From: Thamnaconus septentrionalis
Lineage: Eukaryota > Chordata > Actinopteri > Tetraodontiformes > Monacanthidae
DNA: 64,000 bases
Assembly: GCA_009823395.1 (NCBI GenBank)
Contig: CM020510.1
Location: forward strand, 11,466,773 to 11,530,772
Direction: 5' to 3'
Positions 15,701 to 27,921 of the stretch are shown piece by piece. A model generated the notes under the pieces. It saw nothing but the letters and a program-made list of their open reading frames with translations. It searched no databases and was not told the origin of the DNA. Numbering within the stretch: the stretch's first letter is position 1; every line of letters begins with the position of its first letter. Position numbers and translations under genes: made by a program.

Positions 15701-16924
15701 TTATAAGTGACATGTTCTCCACTTCAACTGCCCTGACATTACTTTGTTATGGCTTTGTGCTCATGAGGTTGAGTATTTGATGTATTTTGGCTGTCAAACA
15801 CATGTGCTGTTTGTTTCTCTGTGAAATACACATACAGCCAGCGCGCTGTGAGAAATATCAGTGCCAATCATTTCGTACCCAGCTCCACTCAGAACCCGTT
15901 TCCTTGTTGTCTGCGTTGCAGCCAGACAGAGACCTGCTGTGTGAGGAGCTTGTACATCGATTTCAGGAAAGACCTGGGCTGGAAGTGGATACACAAGCCG
16001 TCGGGCTACCACGCCAACTACTGCATGGGTTCCTGCACCTACATCTGGAATACTGAAAACAAATATTCGCAGGTATAGTGCTCGACTTTTAACTTGAAAT
16101 TTTGTTCTTGGTTATGAATGGATAAAAGTTTGGTAACAGATTTATCACCTCCCCGGTGTTCTCCACTTTGGCCAATGTGGAATGAACTACCACCCTATTC
16201 ATCTGGTTGGAATTTTATTTTTTATCTTTACCTGGCTTGATTCCCAAATTTGAAAACCCCCTCCAGCTAATAAAAAAAAGTCACAGTGACTTTTTGAGTC
16301 ATGGAACTTTCTCTGTTTTTTTCCAACTTCAATTATCAATGTGTTAAGGAAGTCAAGATAGTGAGTCTGGTTAAAAACTGATACCTGCGTGCAAGCGTTG
16401 ACTTGTGGTCTGGCTCAGGTCCAAAGTGAAGCCTCACAGAGAAAGCCCACACGGCAAGGTTGTAAGAATTTTTGTCCCAGGGTTGTTGAAGACGCACATC
16501 AACTAACCAGCTAAGGTTCCATCTCTAGTGAATGTTTGCCAAATGTAAATTTGGCTGTTTGGAGCAAAACAAAAACAGCGTGACTGCGTGTCACATCATT
16601 AATGAAATTCCCAGACGAGACCTTGGGTTTTCATCTCTTCCCCCACCCGCATACAATTGTTTACAGATTCTGGCTTTGTATAAACACCACAACCCGGGAG
16701 CTTCTGCCCAGCCGTGCTGCGTTCCCCAGACCCTGGAGCCTCTGCCAATCCTCTACTACGTGGGCAGGCAGCACAAGGTAGCCAAGTAAAAAAAGTAAAA
16801 TGTTTACTGAACATCTTAAGGCCCGTGCGGCGCTTGTGGACGGCTCCTCATGCTGCTGTTGATTTTCACTTTTCAGGTGGAGCAGCTGTCTAATATGATT
16901 GTCAAGTCTTGCAAGTGTAGCTAA
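9747..16924 (+). CDS. tgfb1: Transforming growth factor beta-1 precursor
   Basis: Six coding exons join in frame: 9747-10077, 14473-14757, 14863-15091, 15922-16072, 16667-16777 and 16877-16924, giving 384 aa (human 390). A signal peptide spans about residues 1-20. The latency-associated peptide follows, with the LTBP/GARP-linking cysteine at 23, [18 protein letters not shown] at its start, the paired dimer cysteines 217 and 219, and the integrin-binding RGD at 237-239. The furin site RSKR ends at 272, leaving a 112-residue mature ligand with nine cysteines and the signature [20 protein letters not shown]. The secreted dimer acts through type I and II serine/threonine kinase receptors and SMAD2/3. 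[12 protein letters not shown] and [19 protein letters not shown] are TGFB1-like rather than TGFB2/3-like. The ATG at 9747 (GACACCATGA) is the only one before the signal peptide. Compared with human TGFB1, the exon 2/3 and 4/5 introns are absent and an extra intron splits the last exon before VEQLSNM. Whether this is the teleost a or b copy cannot be told. Confidence 0.96.
11306..11372. repeat. Two adjoining perfect hairpins in TGF-beta-1 intron 1
   Basis: First stem: 11306-11320 pairs with 11330-11344 over 15 bp with no mismatch and a 9-nt loop. Second stem: 11340-11353 pairs with 11359-11372 over 14 bp with a 5-nt loop. The right arm of the first overlaps the left arm of the second by five bases, so the two cannot form fully at once. 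Read directly from the sequence. Confidence 0.9.
12213..12219. promoter_or_regulatory. AP-1 site (TGACTCA) in intron 1
   Basis: Perfect heptamer inside TGF-beta-1 intron 1. Confidence 0.3.
16275..16301. repeat. Short palindrome with overlapping AP-1 site, intron 4
   Basis: AAAAAGTCAC and GTGACTTTTT flank a single A (16275-16295): 10-bp arms with a 1-nt centre. A TGAGTCA heptamer (16295-16301) starts on its last base. Confidence 0.6.
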
Positions 16925-18019
16925 AAATACGACGTGGCACGCCGCTCCGCCTTGCCTCCAGCATATACGGAAATGGAAGGAGAAACTGTGTTTGGGACCA
17001 CAGACGGAGGGGGCGGGGGAGGTGTGACTGCACCGAAGAGGAGGATGAGAAGAATGTGGACAAGGCGAGCAAAAAAAATATATGTGTTTTTGGTCGACCC
17101 TCCCTCCCTGCGAGCACCTGCCATCGTCAACGCACATCAAGCCCAGGAACTGTTTGCGCCGACACGGCAGAGCGCAATCTCTATGTATATACTTTATCTT
17201 TGCAGCCGTAAACACGCCTGTAATTTATTTGTTTAAAGGACGGCTCGGCAAAGTGCAGTACATGTATTCCACCAGCCTTCCCTGGCAAAACATGCATGTA
17301 TTGTCAAAATAGACAAAGCCAGAGGGCACGAGGGCCAAAATATTTGTTCCATCTCACAGATGATTGTCTCAGGCATTTTCAATAAGCCATATCATTTTGA
17401 CCAAAGGCATCACTGATAAAGGTGCTAAGTCCCCGTTACGGACTAGCGGGGATTTTGGGGAGTTTCCTGCATGACAAAGGCCCCAGGTGATGTTTTTTTT
17501 TTTTTTTAAGAGAGCAGCACCGTAAAAGGACAGCGGCAGGGGCACTCCGAGCGGGGGAAATTCCCCTGGACTGAGAGACTGGATCGCCAGCCAGCCGAGC
17601 GGCATTTCACTTGAAGCGTCCACAGGCTGGTTTGTCTTTCAACCCGTGCGGCTCCAACACGGCTCGTCCAAGTCGCTCTGTTTGTGCTCATAATTAAACG
17701 TGGGCTCGCCCTCGTGAAAAGCTCCCGTGCCGTCGAGAGCGACGGGCCACATCAGCATCTGCCACGGCGGCGATGACACCGTGTTTTTCTCCCCCGCAGG
17801 CATTTCACAGACTGCTTGTTGCCTTTACCGGTGGAAAATCCGGGCGATGCGCTCGTGTCGTTGGTTTTAAGGGAAACTACTCGGACTGAATGCACACATT
17901 TACATTTTTTTAAAAAAAATAAATCACCACAGTAAATCTTTGGTCAATTCTCACCTTAACTTCTGTCAGGACAAGTTTATATTTTTTATCTGAAGTTCAT
18001 GCCTTTTGCACAGCTCAAG

Positions 18020-18025
18020 AATAAA
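18020..18025 (+). terminator. Poly(A) signal, TGF-beta-1 (one of two)
   Basis: AATAAA about 1.1 kb past the stop codon; another lies at 17918-17923. Either could be used. Confidence 0.45.
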
Positions 18026-19295
18026 TTCAGCTTTTATGATGTTGTGATATCATTGTGTTTTAAAATGTTTATGTAAAGCCAATGTTTTCTTTTCCTTCCA
18101 GTTTACTACAATTTTATAGTGCACTTATCATTGAACATTTTGATTTTGTAGATATTTAAAAAAATAAATAAATAAATGATGGATAAATTGTCAGAGATGA
18201 GAGTGGAATATTTTGTGAGCAAAAGAAAAAAACCCTGTGTAAAGTTTGTTTTGTGTTTCTGTTCCCTTTGTCCTTGCTTGCATGTGGGTGTTTGTGTTTT
18301 GAATGAAATGAAAACATACACGGTCTGTTTCACCTTTTTACTGCTTTCCCAATCTCTCGTTCTTCCCCATCAAAACAGATAGAGTTTTCTATCATTTTGG
18401 GTCATCGTACCAGATTTGAACTGCAGATAGAATTAATTTGTTATAATGAGGCCTCCTGGTCGCTGATCCCTGCGTGCAGACAAATGCAGCCTATTGCAAA
18501 ATGCTGTTTTCTTCCATTGTTTGGCACCAGCTTATTGACTTTTCCTGGTTGGCAGCCAGACTGCGCCTACACAGGTGGCTTGCTTCATTTGTAAAGTCTT
18601 CAGCAACTTTAATCAAGTAAAAATGCAGCGGTCAATGATGTTCCACCATGAAAATTGGATGACGCAAAGCCAGGCAAACAAAAATAACAGACAGAATAAG
18701 TAACACATCTGACTAGAATATCACAATCGTAGTGCAAGCCTGGCCTTTCAGTAGGAGGAGTGCAGAGTTAAACTGATATACTGGCTCTTCTCCTACACAA
18801 CTCCCATTCCAATGAGTCCTTTCCTAGAAATATGAGGCAGTCTTTCACAACACCCCTTGCTGACAGGCATATTCCTTCTATAGCTTCTTTCAGTGTTTTT
18901 TTTTTTTCTTCGAATTTGATTCATTCATTTGTGAACTTGAGGCAATGACAGTAAAGAGATCTGCCACTGGAAAACGCCAAACACATGCCAGGCATCTGTG
19001 GTCTGTTTCTGCGAATCGGCTATATGGACTCCACAAAAAAACAGGCTGTGATTGACACTGATCCCTGTTGGGATGCACACTGGAGCTGTCTCCTTTTCTT
19101 TTTTTTTCCCCCTTCTACTATCCCTTCGCACCTCGTCCTTCCCAGCCCCCACCACACCACTCTGCCGGCCCCACCCCTCTCCCTCAATACTCAAGGGATT
19201 ACTGGCAGCCCACGAAGCTGGATTGGAAGCGAGGAGAGCAGGTTCAGACCCGTTGGTAAGTCCTAGACTTAAGGGCAGTGACTGCATGGAAAATT

Positions 19296-19296
<1 letters not shown>

Positions 19297-19337
<41 letters not shown>
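19297..19337. repeat. (CA)n microsatellite
   Basis: About 20 CA units without interruption. Confidence 0.95.
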
Positions 19338-19339
<2 letters not shown>

Positions 19340-22300
19340 TGCACATGCACACGAAAACAGTGAACCCACTGACACACAGCCGAGGCCAAAACACATCAAC
19401 GTCGAGGCCTTTACATAAGCGTTGTTCAAGCGAGTGGCATTTGCTATGGGGGGATGCTTCTCCTGCAAACAACGTGAGCGTGATTCGCAATATCTCCTTT
19501 CAGAACTTCTTCTTACCTTTTGCCGTCCTGTGGAAAGCACAGGAATTTTCCTCCCGTCAGTCAACACAGAGGCTGCTTGTTTGGAAAGCCCTCGCTAAAG
19601 TCGGATAAACACAGTAAGATGTAGCACTGTCAACATAATTGAATCCTCTTAAATCTTCCCCTCTCAAAATGTCTCAGTCACATCTGCTGCCAGGTCTTTA
19701 TTTTTAATGCAGCCTGGGCACCGTAAACACCGTAGTATCTCGGCATAGCGAGTGTAATTGGCATGTAAAAAGTATTTTTTTTTTTGTTTTTTTTGCCAAG
19801 AAAATGGGCTCATTACCAAAGACAAACACGCAACTTGTGAACTTCACGAGGAAACGAGATGGTTAAGTTCAGTGTCTCGTAGCGCCCACGCTTTCACCTG
19901 TTTTACTCTTCCCGTTAAAGGCAAACAAAGTGCATAAATGTCAAGAGCCCCATAAATCTATCAGTGCTGACGGAAGAGTCCCCCAGGGACGTCAAACTAA
20001 AGTGGGTTCGTCCTCCTAACCAAAGTTCATTTCTCAGCAGCTGCTTCCTCTCCAGCCTCTGAGGCTCTCGTGGGACTGAAGCAGCGCGGTGGCTCCTCCT
20101 GCCACTGAGAAACCAGCACGTATTTGGCATCACCTCGCTCAGGACGAGTGTTGCGCAAAGGAGAGAGACACGGATGCCTGCAGCATTTCGAGCCAGAGCA
20201 GGTGTTTTTTTTTTAAGCACTTGTCCAATCCACGTGCCAGATTTATACGATGGCATGAGTAACTAGAAAATTGTTGCTTTGTTGCACTTCATTGCACCGA
20301 GTAACTCATTAAATTTTGGCACCACTGGCCCCTTTAATTGAATTCACACGCAGCAGTTTGTTTGTTGTCTTTTGAACAAGGAAATAAAAAAAAGTTTAAT
20401 GTTCTGCCAAATGCTTTTAACAAGTCCAGCGTGAAGACTTTTCTAGATGCAAGATGAGAGGCCGCAGCACCGGACTGGAAACACTATTTTGGTTTCTGTT
20501 TTCTGACAACATCCACAGCATTTGCGATTACATGAATTAGGCTCGTATGTCCACTGATCTTGTGCCACAAGTGCTCATTAAAAGAGGTCCGGCCGAACAG
20601 CCCATTGTAATTCCTGTGGACGCAGACGGAGCTGACAGTGACCCTAATAACACACCGCGGTGTCCTGTTGCCGCTCGGCGCTGCCTCACAATCACACAGC
20701 TGCTAAGAGCCATTGTTGCTGCAGGTGCTCGGTGTTGTGAGTGCACACGCGCGCACGGACACACAAGCACACGCCTTCTTACACACACATTATACATATA
20801 TTTACAGTTATTAAATGACTAAAATAATAAGTATTAAATATACATTTATATCAATATACATTTATTAAGATATAATAGCTCTTATATTGAATGTAAAACC
20901 CCCAACATGCTTTTTTCCTCAATAATTTCAAAATAAAGTCCCATCTTTTTTCAGATATTTAGAAAAATACAATACAATACAATAAAAATCAGCTTCCCAA
21001 ATATCGAAACCTGAGAAACCAAATGGGCATGGGAGACATATTTTGTATTTTAGTCTTCAGCAGATCAAACTATAGCCATGAACCAAATTGTTTTTTTGTT
21101 AGTAGATGACAGGTGTTCCCTCACCACCTGTCTTGAATTTACCGTCCCTCTCACTTCACACCTGCAGTAGGCCGAGATGCTTATCATGGTCTGAGTCAGC
21201 CGGCCATATCGCACTCCATCTCTTCCTTTCTTTTCGTAGGCCCTCATCTATTCTCTCTCTCTCTTTTTAACCTCTGCCAGCTCTTTGAAGATGTCCCTGG
21301 CTGTTTTGAGTTATCTCCTGAACTAAACAAGGCAGACAAGCTGGCAATAGGGGAAGAAAAGGCATGTTGGTGGCTGAATGTGGAAAGATGGAATAAAGAC
21401 CTCACACACATGCCTGAAAGACATTTTACCGGCAGGAAAACATCTTTGCCACAAAAGAAGAAAAAAAAAATCCTTTTTTTGTTTAACCAGATGTTTGCTT
21501 CATTTCTGAGTCATTCACATAACCAGTAGTTAATACCGTTGATTAACGCAAATCAAAGATGGGTGAGAAAACAGCCTCTTCAAAGTGAAAACTACAAAGG
21601 AGAAGTATATGATAAAACCTTGTGTGAGGGTTTGAGTGAAACCACAAGGCATGCACCCTGACTCATTTGCTGGACCTCGGTAAGTCAGAAACATTTTCTA
21701 AAAAAGGAAAGGTACCAATTACATCTGTGGAATGGCTCCTCGTCATGGACCCGCCCCTCCATTTCCTCCCCTCTCTCTCGTCTCTCTCTCTCTCTCATTC
21801 CCTGGCGCTGTCCCTGGACACTGAGGGACAAATCGGCTTGCATAAACAGCTACCACGTCCCTGGGTAATAAACAAAGGAAAGCATCTGACTCTGGGGTCC
21901 TAAAAGACAACACTGGTGCTGCAGGGCTGCATACTCGGAGGGGAGGCAGTTGCTAAATAAAAGTTTAATCTCCGTAATGGAATTGATGACGGTGGGAGTC
22001 GGAGGAGCGGAGGGAGGGGGTTTGAGGTTTGAGGGTACCATAATTTCCAGTGAGGCAGCCCCTCACTCCTAAACCCAATGACTTTTTAATGTACGGTTTT
22101 CTCCGAGAGGCTCCTCCAGCAGCCCTGAACATCTTCTTCTCATACTGCGCTGGCTGGTTAACTGGCAGAGACCGCACGCAGTGGCAGCAATTTATGATTC
22201 ACTTTCATTCTACTGATTAAAGCATGTGCTCTCGGGACTACAGCAATTCCAACATCACAATAACGTCGACACCAAAGGTTTGTGACATGTTTTTAAGATG

Positions 22301-23245
22301 TCAGAAATGTCAGAAACCCCAACATGTGCCGGGGTAACAGTAAACACCATCTATTGGCTGTAAAATGTGTTTGTGTGTGTGTGTGTGCGGTTGAAATGAG
22401 TCAGACATGCAATGTTGCTGCTGCTGTTGTTGTTGCTGTGTGTACTTTTTATGTCTTAGACACAGTTCCATTCTCTAATTGGCTGTCAATCAACATTTTG
22501 GTAATTACTGAAAAAAAAAAGAAAACAGAAAAAGGATTGGGTGCCACAAAGTACCACAAAGTAGAGCTCTCCTGTCCTCCTGAAAAACATTTGGATGTTG
22601 AAGCTGCCTTCTGTCTTCCTAGTAATTATTGAACAAACCCAGCTTGTGTACCAGGCACACCAGTGCATGAATTTGTTTTGTTTTTTTTAGTTAATGTCAT
22701 CATTCTGGCTTAGATAAAAAGTTTTGAATTTATTATTTCTTTTAATATGTAACCTTTCAAGCTCATATCATCCCACACCCTGATTATTATCTTTTTGTTA
22801 TGTATTTCTACCAAAGTGTAGAGATTGAATAAGGCAGTAGATATTAACCTATATGCTAATTCTTCTTTTAAACAATAATTACTGTATAATTGCTGCCTGT
22901 ATATGTAAACTGGAGCAACTTTGGAGCACTACATTGTCACAACCTTACGTTACTTTTGTCACTTTTACTTTTACTTGCTGGTAACAAACAAGTTGCATGA
23001 AACAATGTAAAAGTTTTAATGTAAAAGTTGGTTAGTACCATCATTTGATACTAACCACTCCTGTATGGCTGATTCACGCTGAACTGCTGGTCATCTTCAT
23101 TATGGTGAAAACCAAGTCTGGGTCATTTCCCCTGTGAGCCTCCCCAATGATGTCATTCCAACACTTGAGATACTTGTAGCCATAAACTGGAAGTCATACT
23201 GAGTTGTTAAATGTCTGTGGTCATACATTTTACATTTTGGATTCA

Positions 23246-23291
23246 CACACACGCACGCACGCACAAACACACACACGCACACACACACACA
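23246..23291. repeat. Interrupted (CA)n/(CG) microsatellite
   Basis: CA-rich run broken by CACG and CAAA units; edges approximate. Confidence 0.8.
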
Positions 23292-24435
23292 CTAACAGCT
23301 TCAGTGACTCAAGCATATGAAAGAATTTGAGTTCATATTTAAGCACACGTGTTTCAATGACAGATATAAATGGTCGAAGTTATGTGTATATATTTTTGAC
23401 AGCGGTCATCCACCACAGACAGATGCATGCTGGGAGACGACGAGGGGCTTCAGGTGTGTGTAACGCCCCCTCCCCCCTGAGCTTGGCTTTGAGTCCAACC
23501 AGTGGGAGTCACCTTAGGTTCCATCACACACCATTACTCACCCTCCCACACGCACACACACACACACCCACGCATGCACACACTGACATGCGCACACAGT
23601 CAAGTCAGGGGTGAGACCGCTGACTCGTAATTAATGGACCTGTGACTAAAGTCACGTATTACACACCGCTGTTAACCCAGCACAGGGTTGCAGGGGGTTA
23701 CGTTACACATGGAATTATGTGCACACACACAATCTGGCGCGCAAGCGGAAACCTGAGTCTTCGTTATTGGATAAATTGGGGGCATCAGGGAGGTGTTGGT
23801 TTTGGAGGATGGCTTGGTCTGGTTCCTATTAGCCGCCATGTGTAGCCTCCAGTGTCGGCAGGGTTCCCTGCTGCCTCTTCAGTGACAGCGGAGAGACGCA
23901 CAGAGGGCCGCTCAGCAGCCTGTTACTCCATCGTCTCCACTTCAGAGGGACGTGAGGTCAGCGTGACTCCCCCACCGCCCCCTTCCTTTCCCTACTGGCG
24001 TTGAATTCCCCAATGAACAACACATTCCTCCATCCCAGTCCCTCTGTTTATGACACGCTATCCTTTGAAGTGGCATGAGAGAGTTGGTGTATGTGCACTT
24101 GGATGCACAAGTGTGTGCGAGTGTGTATGTGTGTGCGTGCTTGCTCGCACATGTATTTCATTTACATTCGTCTTCAAGTTGCTCTTAGTCTCAAAGCACC
24201 TGACAATATTTTTTTTTCACATTCAGCCATTTATCCACCAGTTGGGGTCAGAGGTCAACATCTTGCCAACAGACAATAACACAACTTGTCTGTTTTTGTT
24301 TGGGAAGCAATTGCTGATTGACTACTGTTAGTCTAGGGACATTTTACTTCCTAATTTCAGGGTGAAGACTTAATATAGAGACAATTGTTGCTGGGTTAAA
24401 TTTAGCTAGTAATTTGTGTTCCTCACTATAGTTTG

Positions 24436-24569
24436 TGACTGCTTTTGTTTTGTTGTTGTTGAATGTATTGCTGTAACCTTGTTTCTGCTGCCCTCTTGGC
24501 CAGGTCACTCGTGAAAAAGAGATTTTAATGTCATTGAGTCTTTTAAATAAAGGATATTGATTGATTGAT
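24436..24569 (+). mobile_element. 3' tail of a truncated LINE-type retrotransposon
   Basis: The string with CTGCCCTCTTGGCCAGGTC, GAAAAAGAGATTTTAATG and TTTTAAATAAAGGATATTG, followed by ATTGATTGATTG units, is the familiar 3' end of a common fish non-LTR retrotransposon, 5' truncated. Family recognised from memory; no target-site duplication was found. Confidence 0.6.
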
Positions 24570-24827
24570 CGCTAGAATCTAGCTGAATGGGAATTAATGG
24601 AGGTCAAAAGTTAAACATCCTCACAAAATATACCACTGTGTTTAAGTGTGAGTATGTTTGTATGTGTTTTTGTGTGTGTGTGTAGGGGGCGGGGGGCGGG
24701 TGGGCGTGTAGGTGTGCATGCACGCATGTGTTTCTTAGCCTTGAGCAACCGAGCCCAGCTAAACGTTTCAGCATGACGCTATCAAAGCCGTGGCGTGCCT
24801 CGGAGCACATTGTGTGCATTATCATGA

Positions 24828-24828
<1 letters not shown>

Positions 24829-24873
<45 letters not shown>
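24829..24873. repeat. (CA)n microsatellite
   Basis: About 22 perfect CA units. Confidence 0.95.
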
Positions 24874-24875
<2 letters not shown>

Positions 24876-26789
24876 GAGCAGGTGTGATCAGGCAACACAT
24901 CTGGATGTCAGCTGTTACTCTGCCGCCGCTGCGCTGAGGGCAGAATCCAGGCCAGTTGGAATTACGGAGAGAGGGGAGAGTGTATGAGAGAGATGGGTGG
25001 AGGTGAAAGCAATGAGTCATCGCACGAATTTGGGATGCGCTTGTTTAAGAGGAGCGGAGACTAAAAAGTAGGAGGAGGAGGAGGCTGAGTGGAGAGGGCT
25101 GGGTTTTGAGAGGAAGAAAAAACAAACAGGTTGCCTTTCTAATTGAAGAATCCCTGAAGGAGAGGGCGGGGGGAGCGGCTGAGGTCAAAGCGAAGCTGAG
25201 TCATTTCTTTACACCCATTTCCTGTGATTCGGGCCACTCTGGGAGCAGACACAGGATGGAATTATGTGTTCGTTTGTGCAATCCCTCATCGGCGGTTCTC
25301 CCATACACTCTCACGATACACGAGAGCGTGGAGCATGAAGGCTTGTTCACACCGAATCCCTCACACCCGAAAGGCCAGTCAGTGTATGACGAGCACGCTG
25401 TTGTTGCCTTTCCCTCAATTTGTTTGTTTACATATTTAATTGCTATTATGCATCACTTGACATCTGTTGAAAAACTGGTGTTAACTGGTAACTAGTGACT
25501 TCTGATGGTAATATGAACACTTTTTGTCCTTTGTCCTTTTGCTACTTGCAAATGTACTCCTGTATGGCACTTTTCAATCGGTCTTTAACAGTTTTAGCAA
25601 AATAACACGACCCCTGTTACAATTAGCACAACACACAACAGTTGCACTGCACCGAGGTGCACTGGGACACATAGACCAATCACTCAAAGATTTCAAGAGC
25701 CAACAGACGGTCAGAATGATTGCGACGGTTTAATTTTTCTCATCTGTGTCTCGTGATTTCTGCCGCTGATGAGTCTTTGCCAGAAAATTTTCAGATTAAG
25801 CAGATCAGATGATTTCCTCCCTGGTGGCATTGGAGCGATCTTTGATTAAATTAATTTCCACTTTATCCCTGCAGCGATGGGAAAGGCGGAAATCGCACAA
25901 GTCTTCCACAATCTGAGGCGCACGCGGTGAGTCTGCGAGATGGCATCTGCGGCTGCTTTTTGTTTGCGCCACCTGACGAACACGTGCGCCGCCGCCGCTG
26001 AGTGTGGTCCCTGTTTTCTTTGAGATATAGGCCCGCTAGTCTCTCCACTGCAAAATAGGGGTAAAGAGGCTCTCTGCTCCGGATGGCGTACCTACAGCTG
26101 ACACTGCCTCCTCTGCCAGCCCACCCAAGTGTACAGGATATGAACTAATACTTTACAGTTAGAAATCTAGAACTCCCCAGAGATAAAAACAAAAAGAAAG
26201 ACAGAAAGAAAAAAGGGCTTGGGGATGAGTCTGGACGGCACCCAGCGCTCTGTCAGCGGTTAATGCAAACTGACAGGAACGTCCAACAGTAACAGCAACA
26301 GGAAGAGGAAACTCTCCCCCACAACATCCTGGATGGCCTGCCTATGTGTGAATGGATATTTTCAGACACTGCTGCGCAGGGTTTCTGCGTCTGTATTTGT
26401 GCTTCACAGCCGGTATTGACACTGTAAAGTTTGACTGCGCAAGCATCTGTGCATCCGCTGTTGCCCCGCTGACAGTTAAGGAGCTCGTGACCGCTGCAGG
26501 AATCTTCTGTTGTGCTCAGCTGCCGGCGCTCCAAAACTGTTTATACCCGGCGACAAAGAGGAAGTTTCTCTCTCACACTTTGTTTTTCAGAGTCTTCAGT
26601 CTAGTGGAAGTTGTCTCTCCCCCTCTTTGTAAGTGCCACAGTCAGCCGAACGTTCAGGGCATGTGCACCCAGACACCCTGAGTCACCCATGATGCAGATT
26701 CTTTCCTGTGGGAAAGCTTGATCATGTGTGCCACTGCTCCGTCGTCTCAGCCCCCATAAACAGCCGAGGCGCAGCCTTGTGAGGTAAAA

Positions 26790-26970
26790 TAAACTTGGGC
26801 CGCCGCAGCGACGGCATCGCTACCGTTGGCCACCGCAGAAACCGCAGGGCCGCGGCCAGATGAAAGGGCGACACCTCGTAGGCGACGGTCGCTTCGATTG
26901 GTCATGGCCAGAGCCGGCCCGGATTTATGAGCTCATTCGTCGGGAGGCCGGGCGTCTGGCACATTCACTA
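26790..26970. promoter_or_regulatory. Isolated CpG-rich block
   Basis: Roughly twenty CpG dinucleotides in about 165 bases, in otherwise CpG-poor DNA, with an inverted CCAAT box (ATTGG near 26898) and ACCGCA motifs that match RUNX sites. It is 4 kb upstream of PPP5C and 10 kb past TGF-beta-1 and is not beside any exon I can see. Confidence 0.4.
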
Positions 26971-27878
26971 CAAGTGTCGAATGTGAGTGTGATGCAGAAG
27001 ACCGCGACTCTGCCGGCGTGACCTCAAGGTGAAACGGGCCAACGCATACAGCAACTGTCTGTCTCCAAGCAGATCCTGAATTGAGCGCAGAAGCCGTTTA
27101 GAAACAGACACACACGCACTAAAAAAGATTGAGTGGATGAAATCGCAAAGTCATTCCTAATGGGTCGAGTCGGATGGTTCATCTATAAAAACCAACAGAG
27201 AGGAGCAGCATGGGTGGCCGGAGTCTATTAATAACGTACTTTGGGGTGTCCCTCATAGCTCTCTTCAAGCTAACATGCCTTTTGAAAACAACCTTTTCAC
27301 CCTCCACTTTTAAGCCTCTTGATTCATAGCGTCTATTACACATCCTCCGCAGTCTGCCTCGCTCTATCTGTCTGCATTCCTCCTGGCAAACTATTGGCTT
27401 TTTCTCCCTCCGAAGGCCCGACAGTTTCTGGTCTATTTGCTTGAACTTCTCATTTCCTGTTTGGGGTGTATATCCGATCCCTTGTTGTCGTGCCCAGCAC
27501 ACATCAAACAATCTCAAAACGCTGAACTGGACAAGAAAGGGGAGACAGATCTGGGGATACAGTCCAAGCATACAAATGAGGGATTTATTTCAAGAGTAAA
27601 TTAGTAAAGGCAGTTAAAGGGGAGACAGAGGAATGGAAAATGTTGACAGATGACACAGACCCGGTGAAAGAGAAGTGAATAAGAAGCAGGAGAGTGGTCA
27701 ATTATCATAATGAGAAAACAAATAAGGACAAATTAGGTCGGACTCCTTTCAAACCCTCAGTCTCAGTGTTTTCTCTCACACTCTGTTGCAGTTTCCTCCC
27801 CTAATTGTTGTGTTTATCTGTCCAGTGTCATTTTCCAAGTTGCCTTTAATAAGTCTGTGGTACTAGTAAACTCGTGAA

Positions 27879-27882
<4 letters not shown>

Positions 27883-27919
<37 letters not shown>
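27883..27919. repeat. (GT)n microsatellite
   Basis: About 18 perfect GT units. Confidence 0.95.
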
Positions 27920-27921
<2 letters not shown>

